Assembly (NCBI GenBank): GCA_913057905.1
Contig: CAJXPB010000001.1
Location: 1,550,001 to 1,614,000, forward strand
Length of the DNA: 64,000 nt
Direction: 5' to 3'
Source: an uncultured Pseudomonadota bacterium
GTDB lineage: Bacteria; Myxococcota_A; Bradymonadia; Bradymonadales; Bradymonadaceae
The position numbers were made by a program, and so were the translations under genes. Shown piece after piece: positions 7,943 through 17,562 of the stretch. The notes below the pieces were generated by a model that had not been told where the DNA came from, did not search any database, and saw nothing but the letters and a program-made list of their open reading frames with translations. Numbering within the stretch: position 1 is the first letter of the stretch; each line of letters begins with the position of its first letter.

Positions 7943-10344
7943 TCCAGACTCTCTCGGTCCCAGAACATCACGACGAGTCCGTAAAACAGGAGGCTTGCGA
8001 CCAGAAACCCGCCGAGTCCCCAGATGGCTGCGTCTCCCAGGGAGGCGAGCCCCTGATGGCGGGCCACCGACGTCGCCCCGATGCCCAGGAGACTCGTCAG
8101 CGTCGCAGCGGCCACGGCCAGCGCGGTGGTCGCGTGGGTTTCAATGGGCACATCCGGCTCACGGGCCAGAAACAACACATGGAAGGTTGCATCGATGGCC
8201 AGCCCGAAGAGGATCGGCACGATGATGACGTTCATGAAATTCAGAGCGCCGCCAGCGAGGTGAATCGTCCCGAGGGCGGCGACGAGGGTGCCGGCGACCA
8301 TCGTCATCTGCCCGGCGACGTCGGCCAGACGTCGGAGGCCGAGAAACGAGATCAGCAGAAGGGCCGCCAGGGTCAGCCCGATCATCCATCGCAGGTCGCG
8401 TTCGACGTAGTGGCTGATGTCGTACATCAGCGCCGCCTGGCTCATGGTGTCGTAGCCGACGTCCGGTTCGACGGTATCGAGCTCTTTGATGGCCTCGACG
8501 AATCGGGCGACCTCCCGGTAGACGCCCAGGTCTACCGTCGGAAAGACCAGTACGACCTGGCGCGGCGAACCGCTGCGGCGCATGAAGGGAGCTCGCAGGC
8601 CTTCCGGGAGGTCCGAAATTCCGGGCGCTTCGGCCTCGAGAACTCGGTCGATTTCACTTTGGAAATCCGAGAGCTCGTCGGTCATCGAGCCGGTCGGAAC
8701 CGTCGAGATCCGCTGTTTCATACGGACCAGGCGTGTGCGCTTCTCTTCCACATCCTTCGGGATTAAATCGTCGATGGTCAGCACGGTGCCCACGGCGTCG
8801 CCGCCGGGCCGCTGGCGACGCTCCTCAAGTTCGGCCTTGACCGCGCGGCTCTGCTCGGCGGAGTCGGTCAGTACCACCGCCGGGGTCTGGGAGCGCCCGA
8901 GAATGTCGTTGACGGTTTTATCCAGCCGCCAGGCCGGCGCCTCGGTCGCCTCCAGAAGGTCGAAGTTGCGACTGAACTCCAGGTGCGAAGCCCCCCAGCC
9001 CGTCACGGCAAGGATGGCGACCAGGGTGAGACTCCACGCCCAGCCGAGGCGTGTTCGCGATGGCTCGTCAAGGCGTCGCCAGAATCGACCGAACCGCTCG
9101 CCGACAGTCGACCCGAGGGTCGGAGACGCCTCGGTCCCCTCGTCCAACAGCCCTGCCAAGGGTGGAAAGAGGACGACGTAAGCCATCAGGATCAGCAGGA
9201 GTCCACCGATGGCGATGAGTCCGAATTCGAAGAACCCTTGAAACGCCGAGACCGCCAGACTCCCCAGGGCCGCGGCCGTCGTCGCGGCGGCCAGCGCATT
9301 GGCACGCCAGACGGTCGACGCCATCGCCGCGGTCGCCTCCCAGGGGTCAAGCCGACCACGCAATTCCTGGTGGCGGGTGTACAGGTGGATGCCGTAGTCG
9401 ACGCCGAGCCCCATCAGTACGGCCCCGAGAAACGCGGTCATCAGGTTGAGTCGCCCCAGTACCACGTCCGCCCATGCGAAGGCCCAGACCGTTCCCACGA
9501 GCAGGGGCACCAGGACCATCACGAAACCGCGAACATTCCTCAGGTACAGACTCAGAAAGACCGAAAGCAACAGGAGGGCGACGACCATCGCCACCTGCAA
9601 GTCCTCCAGGATGATATCCTGGATGACGAGCCGCTTTTTGTACCGGCCGGTGGTCTCCCATTCGATGCCCGGGGATTCCTGCAACGTGTCGGCGACCAGG
9701 GTTTCGACGCGCTCGACGAGTCGTCGGGATTTCCCGAGGTCATCGGCCGAAAACCCGGGATACACAAAGACCGCCAAATGCTTCCCGTCGTCGGATTCGT
9801 AGTAGCGTCCAGTCGATCCAAGTCGGTCTCGATATTTCGCTTCGATCTCGTCCGTTTCGACCTTCGGTGGCTCCTGATCGCCCAGCGACACAAAGAGCGG
9901 GTTCGCCCGCTTCTTCTCCCAGCGCACTCGCTCGTCGAGTTGGTCGGCCAGTTGGTCGAGGTCTTCGGCCTCCAGATACAGAAGTCGCCACCGATCAAAG
10001 AAATCGACCGGCCGCGTCGCCTCCACACGCTGGACGTCCGGGAGTTGCTCAAGTGGCGAGACCAGGGCATCGGCGGTGTCTGGGAGCGAACGTTCGGGGT
10101 CGGCGCTGCCGGACCGCGTCAACACGACAGTCAGCCGTCCGACGTTGCCCGCCCATGTCTGCTCGAGCCGTTCCAGACCCTTCACGCTCGGGGCGGAGTT
10201 CGGCAAAAGCGCCCGCAGATCCGAGTCGATCTTCAAGCTCGTCGCCATCCATCCGGCCAGAGCCGTCACCACAGCGATGCCGCCCAGAATGGCCCATGCA
10301 TGCCGCCTTGCGAATGTGACGTAACGACGTATCACAGCATCCAC
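7939..10344 (-). CDS. MMPL/RND-family lipid transporter
   Basis: An 801-residue permease with two MMPL repeats. TM1 is near residues 16-36, an outer domain spans to about 260, TM2-6 to about 390, TM7 is near 430-450, a second outer domain follows, and TM8-12 run to the C-terminus. A single gene of this size and symmetry resembles the hopanoid-associated HpnN type and other proton-driven lipid exporters. GLGVDYGIHL in the first repeat is the typical conserved helix. Its place between a lipid phosphatase and the PAP2 enzyme suggests movement of inositol lipids to the outer envelope (inference). The GTG at 10344 is used here; a GTG at 10335 would give the same four-base overlap as the rest of the operon. 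Confidence 0.88.
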   Translation of the reverse strand: MDAVIRRYVTFARRHAWAILGGIAVVTALAGWMATSLKIDSDLRALLPNSAPSVKGLERLEQTWAGNVGRLTVVLTRSGSADPERSLPDTADALVSPLEQLPDVQRVEATRPVDFFDRWRLLYLEAEDLDQLADQLDERVRWEKKRANPLFVSLGDQEPPKVETDEIEAKYRDRLGSTGRYYESDDGKHLAVFVYPGFSADDLGKSRRLVERVETLVADTLQESPGIEWETTGRYKKRLVIQDIILEDLQVAMVVALLLLSVFLSLYLRNVRGFVMVLVPLLVGTVWAFAWADVVLGRLNLMTAFLGAVLMGLGVDYGIHLYTRHQELRGRLDPWEATAAMASTVWRANALAAATTAAALGSLAVSAFQGFFEFGLIAIGGLLLILMAYVVLFPPLAGLLDEGTEASPTLGSTVGERFGRFWRRLDEPSRTRLGWAWSLTLVAILAVTGWGASHLEFSRNFDLLEATEAPAWRLDKTVNDILGRSQTPAVVLTDSAEQSRAVKAELEERRQRPGGDAVGTVLTIDDLIPKDVEEKRTRLVRMKQRISTVPTGSMTDELSDFQSEIDRVLEAEAPGISDLPEGLRAPFMRRSGSPRQVVLVFPTVDLGVYREVARFVEAIKELDTVEPDVGYDTMSQAALMYDISHYVERDLRWMIGLTLAALLLISFLGLRRLADVAGQMTMVAGTLVAALGTIHLAGGALNFMNVIIVPILFGLAIDATFHVLFLAREPDVPIETHATTALAVAAATLTSLLGIGATSVARHQGLASLGDAAIWGLGGFLVASLLFYGLVVMFWDRESLE

Positions 10345-10814
10345 TCTATAAGCGCGACGAAGGGGATAGCCCAGACGCCGGCGACGATGTCATCGGCGAT
10401 GACGCTCCAGCCCCCGCCCGCGTGGGCGTCGAGCCGGCGCCCCAGTGGCGTCTTGACGATGTCCAGGATCCGGAAGGCGATGAATCCGGCCAACGCTCCC
10501 GGCCAGGTGAGCGCCGAGAAGAGAACCAGCGAGGTCCAGACGCCGACAACTTCGTCGATGACGATCCGTCGACTGTCGGGCTCACCCAGGGCGCGACCGG
10601 CTCGTTTTGCCCAGACGATGCTCAGACCGGTCAACAACGCCCAGGCGCCGAGCCGGACGACCCACGAGAGACCGCTGCTCCATACGGCGACGGGTACCCA
10701 GACGGCGGCCGCGTACGTTCCGGGCCCGCCGGGCAGATGGCCGATGCCGAATACAGTCGCCCCGGCCATCGAAAACGGAGCATCTCGCCAGGCGCGTCGA
10801 GTCGCGTCATTCAT
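10332..10814 (-). CDS. PgpA-family phosphatase (phosphatidylglycerophosphatase A-like; putative PIP phosphatase)
   Basis: A 160-residue membrane phosphatase of the PgpA family. Visible motifs are GIGHLPGGPGTY, the acidic DEVVG, RILDIVKTP and GGWSVIADDIVAG, with three to four transmembrane helices. PgpA normally dephosphorylates phosphatidylglycerol phosphate. Next to inositol-phosphate synthase and a CDP-alcohol phosphatidyltransferase it more likely removes the phosphate from phosphatidylinositol phosphate, as proposed for Bacteroides inositol-lipid clusters (context inference). It overlaps both neighbours. Confidence 0.88.
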   Translation of the reverse strand: MNDATRRAWRDAPFSMAGATVFGIGHLPGGPGTYAAAVWVPVAVWSSGLSWVVRLGAWALLTGLSIVWAKRAGRALGEPDSRRIVIDEVVGVWTSLVLFSALTWPGALAGFIAFRILDIVKTPLGRRLDAHAGGGWSVIADDIVAGVWAIPFVALIEWML

Positions 10815-11259
10815 CGGACCCGCTCCCGTCGCCAGCGGCGTTGAAGACGACCAGCCGGCTCATCGGGTACGTCCAGCCGACCCAGAGTACGCCCTTCGAC
10901 AGAATCCAGGCCCAGCCGGGCGCAAGCGATGCGGTCAGATAGCCGACCAGAAGGCCGTGGGCGGCCGCGGCCGCCCAGCTCATGCCGAAGTACAGAAACG
11001 CCGAACGGGCAACCGGTGCATCGAAACGGCGAAAGACCCACCATCGAGAGAGTCCAAAGTGGATCACACCGCCGACCAACGCAGCCAGGGCCGCCGACCA
11101 TCCCGCGGTCAATGGTGGCACCAGGAGTGTCATGAGGCCGGCAAAGACCAAGGCGTCGGAGCCGGTCGCCACGGCGCTGGCCACCGAGGATTCGGCGACG
11201 TCCCGGACCTCACGCCAGAACCCCGCCGACGACGTCATGGAGGAGTCCGAGGCGCTCAT
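10807..11259 (-). CDS. GtrA-like membrane protein
   Basis: A 150-residue protein with four hydrophobic helices matching the GtrA fold: an early short helix pair, then HFGLSRWWVFRR (the family's FxxxRxWxF turn), then two more helices ending at LVVF. GtrA proteins are associated with flipping lipid-linked sugars across the inner membrane. Here it probably handles an inositol-containing or glycosylated lipid made by the operon (inference). Its start and stop overlap the flanking genes by four and eight bases. Confidence 0.75.
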   Translation of the reverse strand: MSASDSSMTSSAGFWREVRDVAESSVASAVATGSDALVFAGLMTLLVPPLTAGWSAALAALVGGVIHFGLSRWWVFRRFDAPVARSAFLYFGMSWAAAAAHGLLVGYLTASLAPGWAWILSKGVLWVGWTYPMSRLVVFNAAGDGSGSDE

Positions 11260-12056
11260 TGTTCGATATCGCGAGGGTGGCCTTCCGGGACGGCGGCCGT
11301 CTCATCGCGGGCCTCCTCGGAGAGAGCATCGATCACCCAGAGGGCGCGGCGAATGGCCGTAACCGTGGCGAGGATCGCCAGGATGGCCAGACCGACGTTC
11401 AAGATGATGGCCGGTGTAGAGGGACTGCCGAAGACACTGCCAAACCCGACGGCGGCAAGGGTGAAGGACAACCAGGCGAGCCGTTCCGGGCGCTGCATCA
11501 ACCCGACCTTGCAGTCGACGCCGAGGCCTTCGCCGCGGGCCCGGGCGTAGCTGATCAGCAGTGAGGCCACGAGCGCCCAGACAGCGAGCCACGTGGCCGC
11601 CGGAGATGCTCCAGACAACGCGATGCCTCCCAGAAAGAGGCTGTCTGTCACCCGGTCGGCGAAACTATCCAGAAACGCACCGGCCTGACCCGACTCGAGG
11701 TCGAGTCGGCGGGCGAGGTAGCCGTCGAGCATGTCGGCGGCCGAGGCGAGGCCGAAGAGCAGAAGCCCCAGCCACCACGCCTGCTGTGTGAGAGCCCACG
11801 CCGCTGCAAAGGCGACGCCGACCGACGCTAGGGTGACGTGATTCGGGCGGATGCCCAGAAACCTGGCGCCACGCACGACCGGTTCGATGGCCCAGTACGA
11901 AAAGTCGATCATCGACTTGGGCAGAAGCACGGAGCCGCCCCGTCGATCGACGGGGGCCACCCCGCCCGGCGGACCCCATACGAAGTAGCCGAAGGCAGCG
12001 AATCCGGCGAAGATCACGGCAGCCGCCAACCACATTGTCCACATCGCAGACATCAT
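11256..12056 (-). CDS. CDP-alcohol phosphatidyltransferase (putative phosphatidylinositol-phosphate synthase)
   Basis: A 266-residue membrane protein with the complete CDP-alcohol phosphotransferase motif D-x2-D-G-x2-A-R-x9-G-x3-D-x3-D (DMLDGYLARR ... GAFLDSFAD), which holds the two divalent metals. It displaces CMP from CDP-diacylglycerol (or a related CDP-lipid) with a polar alcohol. The gene directly upstream makes myo-inositol-1-phosphate, so the acceptor is probably inositol phosphate, giving phosphatidylinositol phosphate. It starts with two ATGs (12056 and 12053). The stop overlaps the GtrA-like start (ATGA). Confidence 0.9.
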   Translation of the reverse strand: MMSAMWTMWLAAAVIFAGFAAFGYFVWGPPGGVAPVDRRGGSVLLPKSMIDFSYWAIEPVVRGARFLGIRPNHVTLASVGVAFAAAWALTQQAWWLGLLLFGLASAADMLDGYLARRLDLESGQAGAFLDSFADRVTDSLFLGGIALSGASPAATWLAVWALVASLLISYARARGEGLGVDCKVGLMQRPERLAWLSFTLAAVGFGSVFGSPSTPAIILNVGLAILAILATVTAIRRALWVIDALSEEARDETAAVPEGHPRDIEQ

Positions 12057-12079
12057 GTCCTATCTCCACATATATCCGC

Positions 12080-13402
12080 TCACGATGCCTCGGCCGCCGG
12101 CTCGCGGACGGATTCCTCGGAGGTGTCCGACAGGGCTGGTCGACGCGCCGCCAGATCGCCGAGTGTATCGGTGAGCATGCGGCGCTGTTCGAAGAGGTCG
12201 TGTACCGGTCGCTCGCCTTCGGCAACCTGTGGACTCTTGAAGTAGAAAGATAACCACTCCTGCGGCCCGGACATGCCCGATCTCTGCGCCAAATCGCCGA
12301 AGAGAGCGAGATCGAGGACCAGAGGCGCCGCCAGAATCGAGTCCCGACACAGGAAGTTGACCTTCAGTTGCATCGGGTAGTCCATCCAGCCGGAGAAATC
12401 GATGTTGTCCCAGCCCTCTTTGTTGTCGCCGCGCGGCTTGTAGTAGTCGATCCGGACCCTGTGATCGAAGTCGCCGTACAGCTCGGGCTGCTGGTCGCCA
12501 TCGAGGATCGACTCGAGTACCGAGAGCTTGCTCTCTTCTTTTGTTTTGAAGGAGCCGGGGTCGTCGAGGACCGCGCCGTCACGGTTGCCCAGGATGTTCG
12601 TCGAATACCAGCCGTCCATCTTCAGGTTTCGAGCGGCCAATCCCGGCGCGATGATGGTCTTCATCAGAGTCTGTCCGGTCTTGAGGTCCTTGCCGGCGGT
12701 GGGCACACCGTTGCGTTCGGCGAGTTCGACGAGCGCCGGGGTATCCAGGGCGCGGTTTGGGGCCGCATTTGCGAAGGGGATGCCCTTTTTGAGGTGGGCG
12801 TAGGCATAGATCATCGTCGGACTGATCTTGGGATGATCATTGCGCAGCCCCTCCTCGAAGGCCTCGACCGACAGGTGGACCTCGTCGAGCGGGGTGAACA
12901 CTTCGGTGGACCCGCACCAGATGCCGACGGCCCGATCGCAGTCGTTCGATTCGATGAAGTCGTCGATGTCGTCCATGACGGCCCGGGCGAGCTCCCAGTT
13001 CGAGCCGGCCTCCTTGACCCATGTCCCCTCGAGATTGCGGACGAACTCGGGGTCAAAGACTGCCTTCATCGGCTCGATCTCCTCGAGCTCGTCGCGAAGC
13101 TCTTCGAGGTGATGTTCCGACAACACCCCGGCGTGGGCGGCGGCCTCGAAGGCATTGTCCTCGAAGAGATCCCACCCGCCGAAGACCAGGTCGTCGAGCT
13201 TAGCGAGCGGCAGAATGTCGCGGAGATTACGGACCTCGCCGCGATGCTCGATGGCGCCATATTCGGACAGGCTCCCGATCGGCGGGGCCAGGCCGCGCCG
13301 GGCGGCCATAACCCCGGCCATCAAAGTCGTGCCCACGGCTCCCATCCCGGGGATCAAGATACCGAGTTTACCATTCGAAGATTCTATGTGTTCGTCACGC
13401 AT
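12080..13402 (-). CDS. ino1: myo-inositol-1-phosphate synthase
   Basis: A 440-residue NAD-dependent cyclase/isomerase converting glucose-6-phosphate to myo-inositol-1-phosphate. Visible landmarks are the NAD-binding GMGAVGTT near the N-terminus, GKDLKTGQTLMKT, NILGNRDG and DNKEGWDNIDFSGW, which surround the active site in this family. It is the first gene of the six-gene inositol-lipid operon, with an AAGGAG ribosome-binding site six bases before the ATG. A 66-base gap with an inverted repeat separates it from the efflux permease upstream, so it may have its own promoter. The acidic C-terminal tail is longer than the catalytic core needs. Confidence 0.93.
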   Translation of the reverse strand: MRDEHIESSNGKLGILIPGMGAVGTTLMAGVMAARRGLAPPIGSLSEYGAIEHRGEVRNLRDILPLAKLDDLVFGGWDLFEDNAFEAAAHAGVLSEHHLEELRDELEEIEPMKAVFDPEFVRNLEGTWVKEAGSNWELARAVMDDIDDFIESNDCDRAVGIWCGSTEVFTPLDEVHLSVEAFEEGLRNDHPKISPTMIYAYAHLKKGIPFANAAPNRALDTPALVELAERNGVPTAGKDLKTGQTLMKTIIAPGLAARNLKMDGWYSTNILGNRDGAVLDDPGSFKTKEESKLSVLESILDGDQQPELYGDFDHRVRIDYYKPRGDNKEGWDNIDFSGWMDYPMQLKVNFLCRDSILAAPLVLDLALFGDLAQRSGMSGPQEWLSFYFKSPQVAEGERPVHDLFEQRRMLTDTLGDLAARRPALSDTSEESVREPAAEAS

Positions 13403-13446
13403 GGTGGCTCCTTAACAATGGATAGGTCCCATATAAGATGTCGACA

Positions 13447-13462
13447 GAAACTGGGAAGTTTC
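13447..13462. promoter_or_regulatory. inverted repeat between efflux permease and ino1
   Basis: GAAACT-GGGA-AGTTTC forms a perfect 6-bp inverted repeat seven bases beyond the permease stop and 45 bases before the ino1 start. It could be a small operator or a weak terminator separating the two transcription units. Confidence 0.35.
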
Positions 13463-13468
13463 AAAGTT

Positions 13469-16400
13469 TTACGGTGTTCCGTTCACGGCGGTATCCCGCT
13501 CGGCGGGGGTTTCTCCTCCTGCGCCGGGCAGCCACGCCGCAAGCCTGTCGAACCAGTCGTAGGCGACCGGAACGACGACGAGTGTCAGTAGAGTCGAGGT
13601 GATCAGTCCGCCGATGACGGCCACGGCCATCGGGGCGCGCTGCCCCCCGCCGGCGCCGGTTGCCGTCGCGACCGGAATCATGCCGAAGATCATCGCCGCG
13701 GTCGTCATCAGAATCGGACGCAGTCGGACGGCCCCCGCTTCGACCAGCGCTTCAAAGCGCTCCATACCGTCGCGTCGGCGCAGGACGTTGGTGTAGTCGA
13801 CAAGCAGCACGGCGTTCTTGGTCACCAGTCCCATCAACATGATGAATCCGATCATCGTGAAGATGTTGAGGCTCATGCCCGTCAGCGCCAGTGCGCCCAG
13901 TGCTCCAATCACCGAGAGTGGCAGCGACAGCATGATGGTCAGCGGGTGAATGAAGCTCTCGAACTGGGCCGACAGGATCAGGAAGGTCAGCACCACCGCC
14001 AGGATGAGCGCCTCGATCATATAACCGGCGGTCTCCTGGAGGTTTTCGGCGTTGCCGCCGGTCGTCGCCTCGATGGTGTCGGGCACGGTGTCTTCGACGG
14101 CCGAGCGCATCTGCCCCATCGCCGAACCGAGGGCCAGGTCCTCCAGGTTGGCCAACACCGTCACCTGTTTTTGACGGTTGTAGTGCTCGATCTGAGAGGG
14201 GCCCGTCGCCTCCTCGATCGAGACGATGTTCGAAAGGGCGACGAGCCGGCCCGACGACGAGCGAACCGACAGGTCGAGTAGTTTGGCAGGATCGTCGCGG
14301 AAGGCCTCTTTGAGCCGAACCCGGGCATCGTAGCGTTCGCCGTCAGTGGAGACCTCCGAAATTTTGTCACCCGCATACAGGGTACGAATCGCGGTACCGA
14401 TGGCGGCCACGGAGACGCCCAGGTCGGAGGCGCGCTGGCGGTCGACCTCCAGATGCACCTCGGGCTTCCCGGTGCTGACCGACGTGTCGACGTCCACAAA
14501 GCCCTCTCTATCCTCGAGGACGCGTACGACTTCGCGGGCTGACTCGGTCAGCTCGTCGTAGTCGGATCCCATCAAGATGTACTGAATATCGCCCTGGCGT
14601 TCGTTTCCGCCGCCTCCGACGGCCTCGATCGGCTCGATGGCGATGTCGGCCGCATCGAAGGGCTCGAGCGTGTCTCGCACGTAGACCATCGCCTCGTTCT
14701 GCGAGAAGGACCGCTCGCTGACCGGTACCATCTCGACGTGAATAACCCCCTTGTTGATCTCGCCTCGGGCGCCGGAGCCGATGGTCGCGAAGGTCAACTC
14801 GACGCCGGGTACCTCGCGGACCGTCTCGGTGATCCGGTCGGTATACGCGATCGTCTCCTCGAGCTTCGTGCCACTGGGCATCTCGGCATAGATCCGGAAC
14901 TCGCCGCGATCCTCGGCCGGAACGAATTCGGTGGGGATCACCGTCGCCAGTCCGATGGCGCCGGCCAGCGACCCGACGGCCACGAGACTGGTGACGATGG
15001 GATGATTCAGTGCGCCGCGGATCAGGCTCCGGTAGGCGTTTTCGATCACCGACAGCACCTTCTCGATCGCCTCGCCGATGGCGTTGCTGCCGTGGTCGCG
15101 CTTGAGCACCCGGGCCGACAACATCGGCGTCAGGGTGAAGGCGACAAACAGCGACACCGTGACGGCAAAGGCGACGGTCATGCCGAACTGGAAGAAGAAT
15201 CGCCCGATGATCCCGCCCATCGTCGCCACGGGCACGAAGACGGCCACGATCGATGCAGTGATCGCCAGCACGGCCAGGCCGATCTCTTTGGTCCCCTCCT
15301 GAGCCGCCTGCATCGGAGGTTTCCCCATTTCCAGGTGGCGGTGGATGTTCTCGATGACGACGATGGCGTCGTCGATCAGGATCCCGATCGACAGGGTCAG
15401 TGCCAGCATCGTCATGGTGTTGAAGGTGAAGCCCATCAGGTAGATGAATGCGAAGGTCGCGATCACCGATGCGGGCAGAGCGAGCGCCGAAATGATCGTC
15501 GCACGCCAGTCGCGCAGGAAGGCGAAGATGATCAAGACGGCGAGGATCCCGCCGTAGAAGAGGTCGAACTGGACGTGGTGGATCGAGGTCTCGATGAAGA
15601 CCGAGTTGTCGACGGGGACCTCGATCGTCAGGTCTTCGCCGAACTCGGAGTGCAACTGCTCGCGCAGGACCTCCAGCTCTTCGTGCAGCCGTTCGGCCAC
15701 AGCCACGGTATTGGTCCCGGACTGTTTCTGGATGGTCAGCGACACCGCCGACTGTCCATTGAGCTGGGCGTGGGATCGCTTCTCCTCTTTGCCGTCGATC
15801 ACCTGCGCCACATCGTCGACCTGAATGTCACGCCCTTCGGAATTGGTGACGATCAGGTCGCGCAGCTCCTGGGCGCTGTGGACCTCGCCGGTAGTTTTGA
15901 CGGCGAGCTCGCGCTCGGCCGTCTCGATTCGGCCGCCGGGAATCTCGATGTTCTGAGCGGAGATCGCGCGACTGACATCCGAGACCGTCAACCCGTAGGT
16001 GTCGAGCTTGACCGGGTCGATGAGAATGCGGAACTCGCGCTCCTGCCCGCCGACGATCTCGATGTTTCCGACGCCCTGCAGACTCTGTAACTGCTGTTTG
16101 ACGTGTTCGTCGGCGATCTCGGTCAACTCTCGGGGCTGCTGGGGTCCCGATAAAACCAGGGACATGATGGGCGCGGCGCCGACATCGAACTTCTGAACGA
16201 TCGGCTTTTCGGCATCCTCGGGGAGTTCCCCCAGGGCGGCGTTGACCTTGTCGCGCACGTCCTGGACGGCCTTGTCGGCGTCGCGTTCCAACTTGAACTG
16301 CACGGTGATGATGCCGACGCTCTCGGCGGAGGTCGACCGCAACTGGTCGATGCCGTTGACGGCGTTGATCTGCTCTTCGAGCGGCTCGATGACCTTCGAC

Positions 16401-16579
16401 TCGATGGTCGAGGGATCGGCGCCCGGATAGGTGATCGTCACCGTGGCGACGGGAAATTCGACGTCGGGGAACTGGTCGACGCCGATCCGGGGGTACGCCC
16501 AGATGCCGAAGACGAGAAGCGCCAGGATCATGACGGTCGTCAGGACCGGGCGCTCCACACTGGTATCGATCAGATTCAT
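13469..16579 (-). CDS. RND multidrug efflux permease (AcrB/MdtB family)
   Basis: A 1036-residue inner-membrane RND permease of the HAE-1/hydrophobe group, full length, with twelve predicted helices and two large periplasmic loops. The proton-relay pair is seen in [17 protein letters not shown] (TM4). N-terminal [36 protein letters not shown] is conserved in the family in two adjoining pieces. It forms a tripartite pump with the lipoprotein adaptor and TolC-like protein encoded just upstream, exporting drugs, metabolites or lipids. Its start overlaps the adaptor stop by four bases. Confidence 0.95.
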   Translation of the reverse strand: MNLIDTSVERPVLTTVMILALLVFGIWAYPRIGVDQFPDVEFPVATVTITYPGADPSTIESKVIEPLEEQINAVNGIDQLRSTSAESVGIITVQFKLERDADKAVQDVRDKVNAALGELPEDAEKPIVQKFDVGAAPIMSLVLSGPQQPRELTEIADEHVKQQLQSLQGVGNIEIVGGQEREFRILIDPVKLDTYGLTVSDVSRAISAQNIEIPGGRIETAERELAVKTTGEVHSAQELRDLIVTNSEGRDIQVDDVAQVIDGKEEKRSHAQLNGQSAVSLTIQKQSGTNTVAVAERLHEELEVLREQLHSEFGEDLTIEVPVDNSVFIETSIHHVQFDLFYGGILAVLIIFAFLRDWRATIISALALPASVIATFAFIYLMGFTFNTMTMLALTLSIGILIDDAIVVIENIHRHLEMGKPPMQAAQEGTKEIGLAVLAITASIVAVFVPVATMGGIIGRFFFQFGMTVAFAVTVSLFVAFTLTPMLSARVLKRDHGSNAIGEAIEKVLSVIENAYRSLIRGALNHPIVTSLVAVGSLAGAIGLATVIPTEFVPAEDRGEFRIYAEMPSGTKLEETIAYTDRITETVREVPGVELTFATIGSGARGEINKGVIHVEMVPVSERSFSQNEAMVYVRDTLEPFDAADIAIEPIEAVGGGGNERQGDIQYILMGSDYDELTESAREVVRVLEDREGFVDVDTSVSTGKPEVHLEVDRQRASDLGVSVAAIGTAIRTLYAGDKISEVSTDGERYDARVRLKEAFRDDPAKLLDLSVRSSSGRLVALSNIVSIEEATGPSQIEHYNRQKQVTVLANLEDLALGSAMGQMRSAVEDTVPDTIEATTGGNAENLQETAGYMIEALILAVVLTFLILSAQFESFIHPLTIMLSLPLSVIGALGALALTGMSLNIFTMIGFIMLMGLVTKNAVLLVDYTNVLRRRDGMERFEALVEAGAVRLRPILMTTAAMIFGMIPVATATGAGGGQRAPMAVAVIGGLITSTLLTLVVVPVAYDWFDRLAAWLPGAGGETPAERDTAVNGTP

Positions 16580-17562
16580 CGGTCACCTCCGTTCTCAGCG
16601 AGCTCCTGATCGGCAAGCGAGACCTCCGCGAACATGCCGGGGCGGACGGTGCGTTTGGGGTCCTCGTACGATGCGAGGACGTCGAAGGCGCGGGAACGCT
16701 CGCTGATCGTCGGGTCGATCCGGTCGACGGTCAGTTCCAGCGTCTCTTCGATCGCCGGGACGCTCGCTCGCAATACATCTCCGACCTCGACCTGGGCCGC
16801 GTAGTCCTCCGGGATTTGGGCCCGAAGGAAGAGTTTGTCGGTCTCCACAAGGGTCACCAGCGGTACCTGGCCGGCGGCTGCAAAGTCTCCATCGGAGACG
16901 GCCACATCGGTGATCGTGCCGCCGTATGGGGCCGTGACCCGGGCATCTCGCAGGGCCTTTTTGGCCTGTTTCAGACCGACGCGGGCCTTTCTGAGGTTGG
17001 CCCGTGCGCCGTCCAGTTGCCCCTTCAACTGATCGTAGTCACTCTGGGTGACGGCATCCTTGCTGAGCAGCTCTTTGGTCCGTTCGAACTCAGTTTGGAG
17101 GGTGCCGACGTTGGCCTCGGCCGCTTCGACCGATGCCCGTGCCTGTTCGACCCCGAGTCGGTAATCCTCGGTGTCGATGTCGACGAGCCGCTGGCCGGCC
17201 TCCACATCATCGCCCTCCTCGACTCGGACCCGGTCGATGGTCCCGCTGACATTCGGCATCACGGTGGTGGTCCGCTGGGCCTCGAAGCTCCCGGAAAACC
17301 GTCGACCCTGGACCCTCGGTCGAGCCGTCATTTCCCCGGAGGTCGGCTCCTCGGCGTTCGGCTCCGCCTTACGGTCCGTGGCGCTCGAACCCGGCGATGT
17401 CGACTCGCCGGCTCCCGGCGTGGCTTCGCTTGCTGACGCCTCCGAAGGCCCCGGTAAGTTGACCTTCTTCTTTTTGTCGCCCCCGGAATCGCAGGCCCCG
17501 CCCGCGATTCCCATCGCACCTGCAAGGAGCACGAAAGAAATGATCAGAAATCGTCGATTCAT
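16576..17562 (-). CDS. RND efflux membrane fusion lipoprotein (HlyD/AcrA family)
   Basis: A 328-residue periplasmic adaptor. The signal peptide ends in lipobox GGAC, so it is lipid-anchored, followed by a low-complexity Ser/Glu linker (about residues 30-75). The half-motif IDRVRVEEGDDVEAGQRLVD is the lipoyl-like domain. A helical hairpin rich in Glu/Ala/Lys (about 135-200) contacts TolC, and the second lipoyl half GGTITDVAVSDGD precedes the beta-barrel. It bridges the RND permease and the outer-membrane channel. Four-base overlaps with both neighbours indicate coupled translation. Confidence 0.92.
   Translation of the reverse strand: MNRRFLIISFVLLAGAMGIAGGACDSGGDKKKKVNLPGPSEASASEATPGAGESTSPGSSATDRKAEPNAEEPTSGEMTARPRVQGRRFSGSFEAQRTTTVMPNVSGTIDRVRVEEGDDVEAGQRLVDIDTEDYRLGVEQARASVEAAEANVGTLQTEFERTKELLSKDAVTQSDYDQLKGQLDGARANLRKARVGLKQAKKALRDARVTAPYGGTITDVAVSDGDFAAAGQVPLVTLVETDKLFLRAQIPEDYAAQVEVGDVLRASVPAIEETLELTVDRIDPTISERSRAFDVLASYEDPKRTVRPGMFAEVSLADQELAENGGDR

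Noticed and set aside
8983-11550. 855-codon open frame on the plus strand
   Set aside because: It lies antisense to the MMPL, PgpA-like and GtrA-like genes, is Arg/Pro/Gln-rich and has no domain. Long antisense frames are expected at this GC content.
7001-13402. Hopanoid biosynthesis cluster, because of the HpnN-like MMPL gene
   Set aside because: No squalene-hopene cyclase or other hpn gene is present; the neighbours fit inositol lipids instead.
12368-13591. 407-codon open frame on the plus strand
   Set aside because: Antisense shadow of inositol-phosphate synthase.
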